This document shows positions 1 through 13,293 of a stretch of 64,000 bases of DNA, one piece after another. Where the stretch lies: assembly GCA_012295275.1 (NCBI GenBank), contig CM022669.1, positions 7,988,989 to 8,052,988 of the forward strand. The letters are read 5' to 3'. The translations under genes and the position numbers were made by a program. The DNA is from Chrysomallon squamiferum. Lineage: Eukaryota; Mollusca; Gastropoda; Neomphalida; Peltospiridae. The notes beneath the pieces were generated by a model. It did no database searches. It saw nothing but the letters and a program-made list of their open reading frames with translations, and was not told where the DNA came from. Positions within the stretch are counted from its first letter, which is position 1. Each line of letters starts with the position of its first letter.

Positions 1-122
1 CTTTTGAACTGTCTGAAGTGTACCAAACTTACATATAGTCCTCTCATATGTCAGAGACATGCAGTATATCTTTAGATTGTTTTATTTTGAGTAAATTTAT
101 TTAAATATATTTAGATTCAAAT

Positions 123-160
<38 letters not shown>

Positions 161-684
161 ATTCACATTGTCCCCTGTTAACAGTTAGCAGACTTTGGTT
201 TATTTAGACAGGGTAATCTTAATAAAAACAAATCTTTTTTGTCATGGACTGTTGTAAGTAAAGTAAGACTTTTTTTTTATAGCATATCAAATATTACACT
301 AATGAATAACTTGAGGACATTTATAAATTACACACCCACTAATATTAACAAAAGGAAAGCCTAACATGTAGCATTTATTTTCCTTGGTATTTGTGGTTCC
401 AACAGATATTTCCCTTTCAAACTAATTCATGATCAATACATAAAAGACTAATATACTGTAACCTGTCTTAGGTGAAAACTCATCCAGCTAACTGATAAGA
501 ATAGCAAGTGATATCAGTGGGTTTTCCTCTTGAACATAATTTAAAAAAAAAACGTAGTGTCAAGGTTATTTATCAACCTTTATGACAGAAATTTGTTCTG
601 CTATCATTAAACTAACACACCCTGATACTAGGCTTTATTGTCACAGACTTACATTTTGGCGTTTTATTATTATTGTTATTGTTA

Positions 685-728
<44 letters not shown>

Positions 729-1062
729 GTTTCTTTTCTTTCAGTGGATTTTTTTTTATCATTATTAATCTTTAAAAAATATATTTTAGGGCATTTGGGG
801 TTGATATTGTTTTATTTATTTATTTACTTACTTACTTTTAATTATTATCTTCAAATGTTTTAACTGACAGTGTCATGAAACATTGTTAAAATATAATTCT
901 AATCAAGTTCACACTGAATTCTCAAAAGTTAATATCTGAAGACTGTTCAAGCATGTTATAAGCATGAATCACAACAGTGAAACATTGTATTAAAATTAAT
1001 ATTTTTAATAATTTTACAGGTAAGAGGTGTAACTGTGTTTAACACTGTTGATTATATTACAG

Positions 1063-1875
1063 GTGAGCGACCATTTCCTTGTACTTGGCCTGGATGTGAA
1101 AAGAGATTTGCTCGGTCAGATGAACTTGCAAGACACATACGAACACACACAGGTAACATTTCAATGCATTTCTTTCTCCAAAGAACAATAGGTTCAACAA
1201 TCAACTCTCCTTCTGTAAGCTAATAAATATTCATAATTAATTCAGTTTGAATTTGTAAACATGAGGATAAATTAATATTTAAAAAATGACATGTAGTAAC
1301 TGATAATCGCATTAACTAAGATAAATCTAGTTGTACCAGAGATTTAATTCACTGAGTGCAAAGATTGAGAATGAAAAAGACAGCATGTGAGAGAAAATAA
1401 GAAAATGAATATAACAAAGAATTTCTGAAAAACTATTAGGAATACAATACTTATTTATACATTTTTTTTTTGTCATATTTATTTATTTTATTTACTCATT
1501 CATTTGTTTATTTATTTTTTATTATTATTATTATTTTTTTTTTTTTTTATTATTTTTATCAATTTATTTGTAGGAAAATAGATACAAAATATCATAGTCT
1601 GCATTAGGATTTATTCTGAAGCTATATTTAACAGATAAACATTCCATTGTTCCATGCATCCATTTATGCATGTACTAAACTTAATTCAGTTCATTCTAAT
1701 CATTTGCTTTACCTTTTATGCATCTCATATTAATAAGGGAGATAACTGGCCCTGAGACAGACTGGTTATTCTTTTCCTAAGTACTGTAAGGTATCATAAA
1801 ATATATTTTTTTAAAAAGAAATTAAATTTAAATACAATTGTCTAAAAACATTTGAATGTGCATTTGTTTTTAATT

Positions 1876-1936
<61 letters not shown>

Positions 1937-2167
1937 ATTTTTATTCATTCATTCATTCATTCATTCATCCTCTATTTTCCAGGTGAGAAGAAGTTCTGTT
2001 GTCCTATGTGCGAGAAGCGCTTTATGCGTAGTGACCATCTCAACAAACACGCCAGACGTCACCCTGGCTTCCAGCCAGAGATGCTAAAAAAGGGTGTGTC
2101 CTTGCCAAAGGTTGAGGCCACAAGTGATGGACTTTCTGACCAGTTCAGTCCTGAAGCATCTCCTTGA
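1063..2167 (+). CDS. KLF/Sp-family zinc-finger transcription factor, 3' part (KLF9/13/16-like), two exons
   Basis: These are the last two coding exons of a Krueppel-like factor, a nuclear protein that binds GC/CACCC boxes. Exon 1063..1152 encodes zinc finger 2 ([31 protein letters not shown]). Exon 1983..2167 encodes finger 3 ([22 protein letters not shown]) and a 38-residue tail ending in SPEASP before TGA at 2165-2167. Both junctions are phase 1, split inside the linker glycine, with AG at 1061-1062, GT at 1153-1154 and AG at 1981-1982. Finger 1 and the N-terminus must lie upstream of the window. The DNA-contacting RSDEL and RSDHL helices are intact. The tail [11 protein letters not shown] followed by a Ser/Pro end resembles KLF9/13/14/16 as I recall it; the KLF10/11 group shares GEKKFxCPMC and is the alternative. 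The family is certain, the subfamily is not. Confidence 0.9.
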
Positions 2168-5032
2168 ATTGAAAAGAAGTAAAACTGAAGTATCATCCAG
2201 AGATAGGCATAGAGTGGAAATGTACATCTGATCATTAAAATATTTTTTTTACATAAAATTAAGAAATGGATACTGAGGGTACTGTACAATATATTTTTTA
2301 TTCTGAGATGGGTACAGATAATACTAAAATTCTAGACTTCAAACTTAACAGTGTGAATTTAATTTAAGTTTCAAAATATGCTAATGTATATTTCCAAACG
2401 ATTGTGTTACTTGTTTCTTTTACTGCTAATAAAAGTATGACATATAATGCAATCAAATGAAGAAATACAAAATATATTTTTAAATTATTTATTTATATCA
2501 CCATAGCTCTTCTTTTTCAAAAGTGAATAGCTTGGTTCATTTGTAGGCCAGTCAAAGCCTTTTGTCTTCAGCAGTGCTTGATGTTCAGCTGAGAATGTGC
2601 AGAAATTGACAATCTGAATAATTTGTTTGGTTTAATATGGCTGACAATTTACCTCTGTTATTTTTTACACTAGTAACTCAATTTTGCTGTTTTGTAAACA
2701 TTGTCATTGACCAAAGGTTTTCAAACAGTGGTGTTCAAGTAGCCACCAAGTAAACAAACTTCTGTTATGACAGTTGCAAAAAGTAAAATCAGTATTATTA
2801 AGACCACATAAAGGTTGATAATTATCTTCTACTAACTCCTAAAAAATGGCTCCAAAAATGTTCTTATCCTTTTTTCTATTTTATTTTCAAAAATTTTAAT
2901 TTTGCTTTATATTTTTTATTATTAAAGCAGTGTGCACATTTTGCTTACATATTAACAGACAATAATCAGGTTGCTGTATTGATATTTAGAAAGATATATG
3001 CATCAACAAAATATTTCTCCAAGGGATACAGTTAGAAAAAGTTTTATAACGCTGTTATAGACAATAGTAACTGACAGCTACCAGTGATATTTGTGATTTG
3101 TTAATAGTAAAAAAAAAAAAAAAAGCAATTGATGTTAATTGATCCCTGTTAATGGCAAATAATCAAAATTTAATGTTTAGTTGGTGTAAATATAAATGTA
3201 AAATACACTGCTTAAAGAGAATGCATCCAGTAGGTGATGGCTGTTACAAAATCAGTTTTTATATTTGTTTACTGTTTCTAAATCACATTGATCTCATACA
3301 CATCTCATTCTTGTGACAGTTTTTTCACGAATTTTTGTACTCCCCCTTCTCAACCATATAAAAATTGTTATTAGATTAAATTTTTGTTATGTTCAATTAA
3401 CATTTCTGCTTCTGAACTATCTCTGAATCTCATTGTGAATTGCATTTATTTTGTTGCACACAGATTGTGTCCATTTCATTTTGAGTTACTTCCCTTTTCC
3501 AAAGCAGGGCTTTAATTCCCATGTTAACAATGCCAAATATCTGCAGCTTCGACTGTATTTTTATTATATTTATTATGATTCCATTTGTATTTGTGATGTG
3601 TAAAATTTTCTTGTAAAATACACAGCAGAATTTGAGCTGTAATAATCTTAATTTTATCATTGTATAGGCCTTTTTTTTTTTTTTGTTTTTTGTTATTATT
3701 TTTTTTTTTATTAATTTATTTTATTATTATTATTATTATTATTATTTTTATTTTTTTATTATTATTATTATTTTATTTTTATTTTTATTTTTATTTATTT
3801 ATTTATTTTTTTTTTTTTTTTGGTTTATATAAAAACTGTAAATATGATTTGCTTTGCTGTTGATGTTTGTATTGGTTTAAATTATTCACCTCCATCTCTC
3901 AGCAAATAATGTGCCTGTTTTTAAACACTTTTCCCACCTTAGTATCATTAAATACGTACTTGTTGTTTTTAATCCATCTATTTTCATTTTTTGTGTTTAA
4001 AGTGAGAACACACTTATATGTAGCCATTAGATGATAACTTTTTTCTTACTGCTTGAAACGTTTTATTTCTTGACTTATGCAAGACTATATAAATACAATG
4101 TTTTGCTAGAACATTAGAATGAGAATATATATTTGAATTTATGATGAATAACTGTATGAAAGCGAGGTCCATAGGAGTGGAAGTAGAAAGACAGAAACTG
4201 TAATTTTATTGAACTTTATTTTTGAAGAAAATCTAAGTCATAGTCGCATCAGTTTTTCAAGATGGTAAATGTATAATTTTCAGGTGTAAATATAAAATAA
4301 GGGAAAATACATTAGCACAATATTTTCTACAAAATTAAAAAAAAAAAAAAAAAAAAAAACTATATGGGTCGGGGCATATAAAATAAGTAATAAACTAAAT
4401 CTCATGTTAATTTATATTCAGAATCTCAAAATTTAAATGTGTTGCTAGGATAATATTTGGATTTGAATTTGTTGCCATGGTACTGGTCAGAGAAACCCTG
4501 TTTTCATCTTTATTTGTAAATGTGTTTTTCTTTTCTTTTTCTGTTCACGTTTTTTTAACTTTTTGTTTTCATCCACAGGATACAGAAAATGCTTGTTGAC
4601 ATAGCAAACTTACTCTCATGCGTTTGATTGAGATATGTGTATATGTGTACTGAATTTATTACGATATTAGAGACATTTATTTCTCATTAGTGTTTCGTGT
4701 CGTTTTTGTTTTCTTGCTTGGTTTGTGTGCACAAAATAGTGACAAAATACAGTGTTGTGATGTAGAAATTGTGTTTTTGAAAAATGTTTTTGACATTGTG
4801 ATAATAAAAGCTGTTGTCTACCTATCGGTTACATATTAGAAGAGTGCTACAAGACAGTTCTTTCAGATCTTTTTTTTTTTTAATTATTCTTTCACCAAGC
4901 TGATATTTTAATATAAATTTTTGATTATATAAAATAGATGGCACTGAAACCCTGTGCTCAGTTTTGGACCCTGTGGGCCACTTATGAAAGCAATTTGTTA
5001 GTGATTATGCAATAATTATTATAATTATAATA

Positions 5033-5101
<69 letters not shown>

Positions 5102-8100
5102 TGTTATACACCTAAAAAAATAGAATCCTATTTGGCATCTTATTTATATTTGTTATCTTTGGACATATTTCCAAAATAAGTACGTATGTTAAATTGTTAT
5201 TTAATTCTTTAGAAAATATTTCCCTTTCCCTGAATATATCTTACACATGGGTAGACATGCCTATCTCAGTTATTTTTTTAAAAATCTTTTTTAAATATGT
5301 TATGTTTTTGTCTATTAACATGTTAGCATATATCAGTTGCCCTTACATGTAAAATAATATTTATACTTACATGGAAAAAATATTATATTTGTTTATCTAG
5401 TGTGATATATGTTAATAGCAATGTTTATTTTACATTACTTTTTTGTTTTATTTGAGTGGTTACACAAGATTCAGACTTGCAATTCACAGTTTCTACTGTT
5501 AGTCATTAGAAGAAGTATTTTTTTATAGTTCCTCAGTCTGATTAGCATTTTTGAAATAAAAATCTTTTTTCAGCTGATGTGTGGAACAGTTTGAAGTTCC
5601 AAAACTCGGCATAAATTTCAGAATTGTAATGTGGGAACTTTAAGCTATAATACATTTATTAAAAATTTAAAAGTCAAGAATACTGGTTCAGTTCACCTCA
5701 GAGGCAGAAAGTGGTTGTACTTTGAAAACAAATGACAAAAACTTTTAATAATGTATTAGGTAAGTTTTGATCTCTATATTTAAAATTAAAATTAAGACTG
5801 GTTTAAATTAAAATGGCAGTGTGTTATTTTATATGTAATGAAATGTTTTCTGTTGAATATTTAACAGTTAGAAAAACCACTGAAAAGTAACGAACTTAAA
5901 AGTGATCTCCTCATTTTTATTTTTTAAATCAATATTACTTACACATTCACAGTCATCCAAATAACCACTGTAAGCAGTAAAATTCAAGTATTTTTATTTT
6001 ATTTATTTTATCTTGTAATTCCTTTCATTGCTTTGTTTTGTTATTTAATAAGTATTTATATTTTTTGCTCCTTCCACTATTTTTATTTTTTTAAATTTTG
6101 ACTCCCATAGTGTGAGAATACATCTGTGTTTTGTTACCTTTCATATGATATGTACATAGTGTGATATAAGATTTGTTGATGTTTATTGCATAGTACATCT
6201 GTCACATGAAAAATATAACTTACAGAAAGCCAGATTATTTTTTATTAGAACAGATCAAAAATAAAAATAAAAAATATTTCTTGTGTCATAACAGATGTTT
6301 TGAAAAATTTTAGTTGAATAAAAAGAGAAATTTTATGATACAATAGTTGGATAAATATAAATTTTATATTATATAGTTGTTGAATAAAAATAATTAAATA
6401 AAAACTGATGTTTAACATTATCACTGTTGAAAAGAATATTTTAACTTTTTCCACTATGCAATAGTTTTTGTTACTGTTTTTGGAATGCATAAATGCAAAG
6501 AATATTTGAATCTTCATTTATAAAAACCTTATTCGAAAAGGTACATTTTATAATTAATATTTTTGCAAATTGAATTTAGAAATAACAATTTCCATAAAAA
6601 AATAAAATTTGATATGCAAATTATTTGCAATCCTTTGTTTTTCATTTATCAATTATAAAAAAATATTTAACAGTTGTCCATAAATCCTTTTCTGTTTGTC
6701 ATCACATTTCTTGATATGGTTAACTTCCAGGAAATGGTGTTTTTTGTTGTTTTTTGGAAAGATGCTACTAGAAAAGTGTCATTATTTATTGTTGAAAATG
6801 TATATAGGAATATATATTTTTACAAATGTCACAAGACTTACATTGTATTTATACAAAATGGATTATTTCATATCCAAAGCTCTTTTGTTTTTATTGCATT
6901 ACATTGCTGAAAACTGTTTATGCTTTGTTGCTACACATTTAGAGCTGGGTTTTTTTGAACTGACAAAAATGGGATGATACTGCACGTAGGATATTTATCA
7001 TTTTAAGACACAGGTTATGTGTTTTCAAAATTAAACTGAAATGATCACAAAATGTTCTAACAAACAAAAGTGAAAAATAGATTTGTTTACCTCAATGCAG
7101 TGCATTTTGATGTCTTTAATACATTTTTTTTTCAGTTTCACTAACTTATTTAAGAATTATATTTTTTAATATCACTTTTATTTAATTATAAAATCATAAT
7201 TTCATTTTCAGTCATATTATTATAATTATTATTATTTTATGTCTTGTGATAATGTACATTTCAGATTTCCATCTATCTATATATGTATATATATAAAACA
7301 AGACCAAAACAACAACAAAAACAGGGTAGCTAGATTTTCGATCATATTTAAAGCTTCAAAAATGTATTTTGGGTCATGTACAAATTATCTAAATATTTTT
7401 TGTACACATTCAAGCTGGTTTCATTTCTGGTGACTAATTTTTGCAAATAAAGTGAAACAGTAATGTCATGGGTTTAGGAGGCTGATATTTTTGCTTTGTC
7501 AGCAAAGTGCCAATTCCAAGACAAAGACTTGAAAATGTATTTGTGTCATTTTTTAGTACAGCAAAGGTACACATTCATTTTTACACAATTATAAAGTTTA
7601 TAAATATAAATAATTTTTTTTTTTTTTTTTCATACCATTTTGATTTTGTTGTTAGTAATTGTAATTTAAATCTTCAGAAAATGACATCTCCATTTGTATA
7701 GATCAGTTAAATCAACAGTTAGAAAATAAGATTACTCATGAGTGCCAGTATGTTGAAAATAACTGTGTGTGTGTATAATATGTATCTATAAAAATTTTAT
7801 TGTGAACTTTGCCTTAGTAAATATTAATTGGTAATGTTGGGTATCATCATTTCATTGTCATTCATGAAAAAATAATGCTTCTAAAACATAAAAATAATAA
7901 TACTAATTAATTCTGTTCTGTAAGACTGATATTCTGTATATTTTTTTTTTTTTTCTTCTTTGTAAGCATTTTGCTTTTTGATAAACATTACAAGTGAAAT
8001 CTCCAACACTTTGAACGTTTTTATTTATTTACTGAACAGAAAGAAGACTTATTTGTTCTGTAGAAATGTAAAAATATGTTTTGTTTTCTTCTCATTCTTT

Positions 8101-8175
8101 GCCTGAACATGACATCATAATTTATTTTATGGAAATTTCAGTATCGAATAAAATAAAGTTTGAATAACTGACTGT
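2168..8175 (+). other. Probable long AU-rich 3'UTR of the KLF gene with several poly(A) signals
   Basis: No coding exon is visible for 6 kb after the KLF stop. The sequence is AT-rich with T-runs and (ATT)n tracts at 3719-3809 and 5031-5101. AATAAA hexamers that could end transcripts lie at 2428-2433, 4803-4808 and 8147-8157 (two overlapping). The last is followed by a GT-rich stretch, as expected for a cleavage site. TGTAAATA, the Pumilio-binding consensus, occurs at about 3184 and 4285. How far the UTR really extends is inference; RNA reads would settle it. Confidence 0.45.
8147..8157 (+). terminator. Candidate distal poly(A) signal of the KLF gene
   Basis: Two overlapping AATAAA hexamers, with a T/GT-rich element starting about 15 bases downstream (gactgtgtttg). 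The hexamer is common by chance in DNA this AT-rich. Confidence 0.4.
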
Positions 8176-8252
8176 GTTTGTTTTTATATGAATATTTAAG
8201 TTAAAGAAAGAAAAAAAAAAAAAAAAAGGAACTAGACCACTGGTGTTATTAA

Positions 8253-8305
<53 letters not shown>

Positions 8306-8779
8306 CGGCATACGTACTAATTAAAAAAAGTAAACTAACAATAATAAATTATTGAATAATAATAAGTATTCTAAGAATCGAGTCAGTGCATGCGTTATTT
8401 AAAACAGATAAGCTATATAAAATAACGTATTTACTTTTTCAATGCCAGAACAATTTCTTTCGCATCATATAAATTAAAAGCAGATATTCCAAAGCGCCTC
8501 TATTTTGAACTTAACCTATCGGCAGACGATAAATTCAGTATGTCGTTTTAGTTCGCGCTTTAAGGGGAGATAATGCAGGATAGCTACCCTAAAGCCAAAC
8601 AGCCAGCAGAATTTACTGTACAAGTATGTTTTAATTAAGTATTAGTTCAAATGACATTATTTCCACGCCCCCTAATACATATAAATAAAACAAAAAATTA
8701 ACCCCAGGGAATAACACTTACAATCTTGTATACTTTTTGATGTGAGTTCATGCGCGTTGTCTGATAATTACTTTTTACT

Positions 8780-8817
<38 letters not shown>

Positions 8818-8953
8818 TGTAAGATTCCCTAAGGCACAGTTGCGAAAGTGTGTGAATATTTTAAGCGACGGAAGTACAAATTCGAATCAGTGTAAAAATG
8901 CACCTTCATCATTATCATCATCAGTAATAATAATAATAAATATTATTATTATA

Positions 8954-8998
<45 letters not shown>

Positions 8999-10285
8999 TT
9001 GATAAATAAATAATTAGAGGGAATTGTTGGTTTGTTAGGCTTTAGTTTTATTTGCTTTTATTTACCGCCCCACAAAAAAAAAATATAAAAATAAACCGTA
9101 CAGGCAGCTAAGGTGCGCATACTCCAAAAGGAATATATACTTCATATAATAAATAAATAAATAAAATAAAATATCAGTGCCAAAAAAAAAAAAATATATA
9201 TTTATTATGATAAATATCACATTCACATATCAGTATCCAGAAAGTGTTTTAGATATTTTCTTTACAAAAATATTTTTTTTATTATTGAAAATTAGTAATT
9301 TATGCATACACACAACACACAAACACATACCCAGAAACTAATACACATACACATTCATGTAGTTACATACAACACATATAAAAGCACACTTACACAAATA
9401 ACAATCACGAATTGTGTATTACATACTCTGGCCACCTGTAATGAAATATGATAACAGGAGATATACAAATATTACAAGACAGCGGGTCAGCAGGTATGTG
9501 GAAGAATGCAACAGGCGGGGAACTGGACATTATAACTGTTACAAGATCAGTGTTTGCTTGTCCAGCGAACTGCCCGGAAACAAAAGAAAGAGAAATCGTT
9601 GCTCCTTGGGGATTGTTGGACAAACAGGATATAATTAAAATTATCATGACATGATTCGGCGGAAAGGTATTTCACATACACTTAGCAATTACATTCAGTA
9701 TTGTACCTACACCAGCTTACAGAAAATAAAGATTTCAATAAAACTGTTTAATTCAGTTTGTTTGGAATGTACTTTCATTATTTACTTTTATCCTGTCTCT
9801 CATTTTCAATCTATTCCTCCTTCTGTATTTCTTTGTATTATTTTTTTTCTTCTCTTTTGACTTTTCTTTTCATTCTATCATTTTCTCTTCTTTGTTCTTT
9901 TCAAAATTTTCTCTTTTCAGTTTTCTCTATTTTTCTTCCTTGTTTTCGTTTTTTTCTTTTCTTTTCTTTCAATCTTTTAATTTTCTTTAAAAACGTTTTG
10001 CCGTAATTTCTACTCTATTTGGTATAGATAAACTTCAACTTGAATTATTGTTTTAATAAATAAAATTATTAATTTGTTGACAAAAACAAAAAACTGCAGA
10101 GTATCTGATAAAACATATTTCTCTGAAAGGAAACAAATACACAGAAATTATTTGTTATTAAACTGTAGTTACAATAATGAAGTAATAATTATATTTGTTC
10201 AGTTGTTGATGTTTTTCTTACACGTAAACTAATAAGAATTCTTTTTTTAGTAAATATGTAGTTATTATTTAAAAATATTTTTACT
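8176..10285. other. Intergenic stretch, mostly microsatellites and poly(A/T)
   Basis: Contains (ATT)n at 8252-8305 and 8941-8998, a T/A homopolymer pair at about 8779-8816, and a pyrimidine-rich stretch at 9780-9990. A more complex 250-base island at 9405-9655 is open in three frames but resembles no family I know. No gene is supported. Confidence 0.6.
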
Positions 10286-10389
10286 ACTACTATTATTATT
10301 ATTATAATTATTATTATTATTATTATTATTATTATTGTTATTATTATTATTATTAGTAGTAGTAGTAGTAGTAGTTGTAGTAGTAGTAT
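10284..10389. repeat. (ATT)n passing into (TAG)n microsatellite
   Basis: An interrupted ATT tract runs to about 10354 and then changes, without a gap, to TAG/GTA units up to 10389. The composite suggests a point change within one array that was then amplified. Confidence 0.85.
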
Positions 10390-10892
10390 TATGAAACTAA
10401 AAACGAATGAATAAATAAATATTCATAACTAAAATCAGTAACTGACATTTAACATTTGTTCCAAAACAATGCTTTATCGTTTTTTCTTTTATCTTTTTGT
10501 TTGTTTCTAAAATTTACTTTTTAAAATTCGAAAAGATTTTAATGTAAATTAACATACATAACTAATTATCAAAATCAAATAAAAAAAAACTGTTTTGTTT
10601 TAAATATCAATATTTTCTTAATACAATTATTTTTTGTTTAGCTATTACTACTATTTCTCTAGAATATAAAATATACAATTTATTTCAAATATCCTTTTAA
10701 AAAAATAAATTAATAATAAATAAAACGATACATATATATTTATATATGTGTATATATATAATTATTTTCTTTACAGCTTTTATTTTCGTTTATTTATTTA
10801 TTTGTTTATTTATTTATTTATTTATTTATTTCTGAAAAACAGCTAAAATAAATATATAAACACACACACATATGTATATTATTACAATATAA

Positions 10893-10922
10893 TATTATTG
10901 TTTGTTAATGTTTTATTTTGCG

Positions 10923-10953
<31 letters not shown>

Positions 10954-11077
10954 GGCAAAATAAAACGCAAAATAAAACCTTGTTTGTTAAGGTTCTATTT
11001 TAATATATATATATATATATATATATTACTGCGTATATATACGCAAAATAAAACCTTAACAAACAATACTATTATAA
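10893..11077. repeat. Palindromic MITE-like element
   Basis: An inverted repeat. The left arm (about 10893-10928, ending ttttgcgtatata) matches the reverse complement of the right arm (about 11033-11077, starting tatatacgcaaaataaaa) with one mismatch in the best 33 bases. A third partial copy of the arm sits inside at about 10955-11000. The middle is (TA)n. No transposase is visible. A non-autonomous hairpin element or an arm-loop duplication would both give this pattern. Confidence 0.6.
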
Positions 11078-11414
11078 TAAAATGTATATGTATGTATGAG
11101 GTCTGTCACTAATATTATCGTTATGTTTTTATTTTGCGCTAAGTAAATTAATAACAATCTAATTTACATGATATATTAAATATTCAGCCAATAAAAACTT
11201 GCCGAATAGAGATAATTTAAATAAAACATTTTGGTTTATAATAAGAAATAGAATATAAATAAATAAATAAATAATAAATGTTAAAAATAAAAGAAACAAA
11301 AACAAATAAATTGAAACCACTCAGGAAAGAAATATTATTAAGGAAAAAGAAATATATGGAACCATTCATTCATTCATTTTCAGCTGAAAATTAATTATTA
11401 GAAATTAATAAAAT

Positions 11415-11415
11415 C

Positions 11416-11458
<43 letters not shown>
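11415..11458. repeat. (TA)n microsatellite
   Basis: About 22 uninterrupted TA units, just downstream of the 3' end of the fork head gene. Confidence 0.9.
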
Positions 11459-11460
<2 letters not shown>

Positions 11461-11541
11461 TTAATAATAAGGCACAAACTATTTCTTTAAACTGAAGTAA
11501 AAAAAAAAAACAATTAAAATTGTTTCAAATTTCAAATGTTT

Positions 11542-11547
11542 TTTATT
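11542..11547 (-). terminator. Candidate poly(A) signal of the fork head gene
   Basis: TTTATT on the + strand reads AATAAA on the - strand, 660 bases past the inferred stop. It gives a 3'UTR of ordinary length. Hexamer evidence only. Confidence 0.35.
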
Positions 11548-12206
11548 GCACAGTAATTTTTGAGCATTTCATACTGTGGGGTGTTTTCAGTGACACTAGT
11601 TATTTACAGTTTATATACACATTTGTGAATATATTCACTTAAAAATTGAGCGTTATATATGTACAAATACAGTACCAATAAAAATAATTAATTATATTTA
11701 ATTACAAAAACAAAATGAAGTAATATATTTACAATTTGCGTAAGGGTGCACAATATCAAAAACATTTTCTGTTTTCAAAGAATTTATATTTAATTAAATC
11801 TAATAAACAACTTTCTCATTATTTCTTTTTCATCTGTCCTGCGACGTACAGACTTTCATGCATTCATTCATTTACACACACTAACACACACACGTACACG
11901 CACACAAAACATAAACATAGGAATGGGTATTTGATGTAACAGCATTATAAAAAAAAATCACTACAAAAGGCTTCAAACATAAAAAATAACACATATTGTA
12001 ATAATCTACAAGCACTTTGATAAATAGAAATACCTTGGCATCTTGCGTAGTTAACATTGTTTTCTGTTCGACTTCGATGTCAAAACATGACGTCTGTTTT
12101 TGTCGTAAATGGAAGAGGACACAAAACGTCTGTTTATAAAAATAAAAAAAAACACTCGTAAAAATATAATAATTCTTGATTGTTAGGGAACACTTTTTTT
12201 TTTGGA

Positions 12207-13293
12207 TTATAACCGGAACTGTGGCTGAGAGGAATACTGTGAGCAGGAATAGGAAGGCTGTCCTAGAGAGGCGGGAAAACTCGAAAGAGCGGGATTCGAT
12301 GACGTCATGGCCTGTACTTGGCTGATGGGAAGATAAGAACTGTTCATGTTGAGCGGAGAGTTTCCCAGGGGAGAGGTTCCAAGAGGCGAGCCGGTCAGAG
12401 AGCTGTTCATGTTGTTGGCGTTGTAGTACGCAGAATAACCCGCGGCTGCTGCTGCTGCCGCAGGATTCCACGTCTCCGGCTTGGCAGGAAGCCCGTACTG
12501 CTGGTGTTGCTGGAAGCCCCTGTGACAGGGCTCCGAGGCCCAGGTGATTCAGGCTCGGATATCCTTTGTAACTCTGAGGAGTTCCGTACAGACTGAAGTG
12601 TCCAAAAGAACTGACGTGCTGAATCGTAGCCGATTCGTTTCGTCGATATTTCTGCAGCTTGAATCGTTTGGCTCGACGGAGAAAACTTCCGTTCCCGAAC
12701 ATGTCTCCGCAGCTAGGATGCAGAGCCCAGTAGTTGCCCTTCCCGGGCCTTCCCGGGGCCCTCGGCACTTTGACGAAGCAGTCGTTGAGGGAGAGGTTGT
12801 GACGAATCGAATTCTGCCACCGCTGTTGATTTTCTTTGAAGTACGGAAAACGGTCCATGATGAACTGGTAAATTTCGTTCAGCGTCATCATACCGGAGCT
12901 GGAGCTCTCTATTGCCATGGTGATGAGAGCGATGTAAGAGTAAGGCGGTTTGACGTCCGCGAAGCGTCGGTTCTGCTGCGACAGAGTGGACGTGCCGGAA
13001 AAGTTACCAGCCTCGGCGTCATCTATGTCTTCGTCGTCAACATCGTCGTCGTCGTCTTCCTCATCAGACAACAGAGAGGTGGGCGACGTGCGAGACAGGT
13101 CCAACCTCTCCACGTGCTTGCTGTCGATGTTCTGATTTATTCCTGCTTCCATGAGTCCGGCTGGTAACGGCGCGTGCACGGGCAGAGGTGCCGTCTGCTG
13201 TATGAGATGCGACACCGCCATCATGCACGACGACTTGTCCATCATCCGGTGACCATCAAGGAGAAGACTAGCGGAGGAGGCATCCATGATCAT
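12207..13293 (-). CDS. foxAB: Fork head transcription factor, FoxAB-like, single exon, with an apparent 1-bp frameshift
   Basis: A nuclear winged-helix DNA-binding regulator. The start chosen is the first Met (13291-13293) after a stretch coded only by homopolymer tracts, giving MIMDASSAS. An acidic run of Asp/Glu spans residues 77-94. The fork head domain is residues 115-212: [14 protein letters not shown], helix-3 [13 protein letters not shown] and wing [23 protein letters not shown] is FoxA-like while [11 protein letters not shown] is FoxB-like; this mix points to FoxAB, with FoxB the main alternative. After residue 259 the domain frame becomes implausible. Reading shifts at the C4 run 12517-12520 to a frame holding [18 protein letters not shown], an Ala run, [10 protein letters not shown] and a Ser-rich end to TAA at 12207. 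Removing one base gives about 361 aa. The fork head call is firm, the subclass moderate. Confidence 0.88.

Noticed and set aside
11881-12515. Continuation of the fork head frame to 11881 (a 531-residue open frame)
   Set aside because: After residue 259 the protein has low-quality sequence that runs through T-rich UTR-like DNA, while the adjacent frame has a typical Fox C-terminus. The extra N-terminal residues before 13293 are poly-Lys coded by A-runs.
12318-13167. Open frames of 92 and 207 codons on the + strand
   Set aside because: They are antisense shadows of the GC-richer fork head exon and resemble no family.
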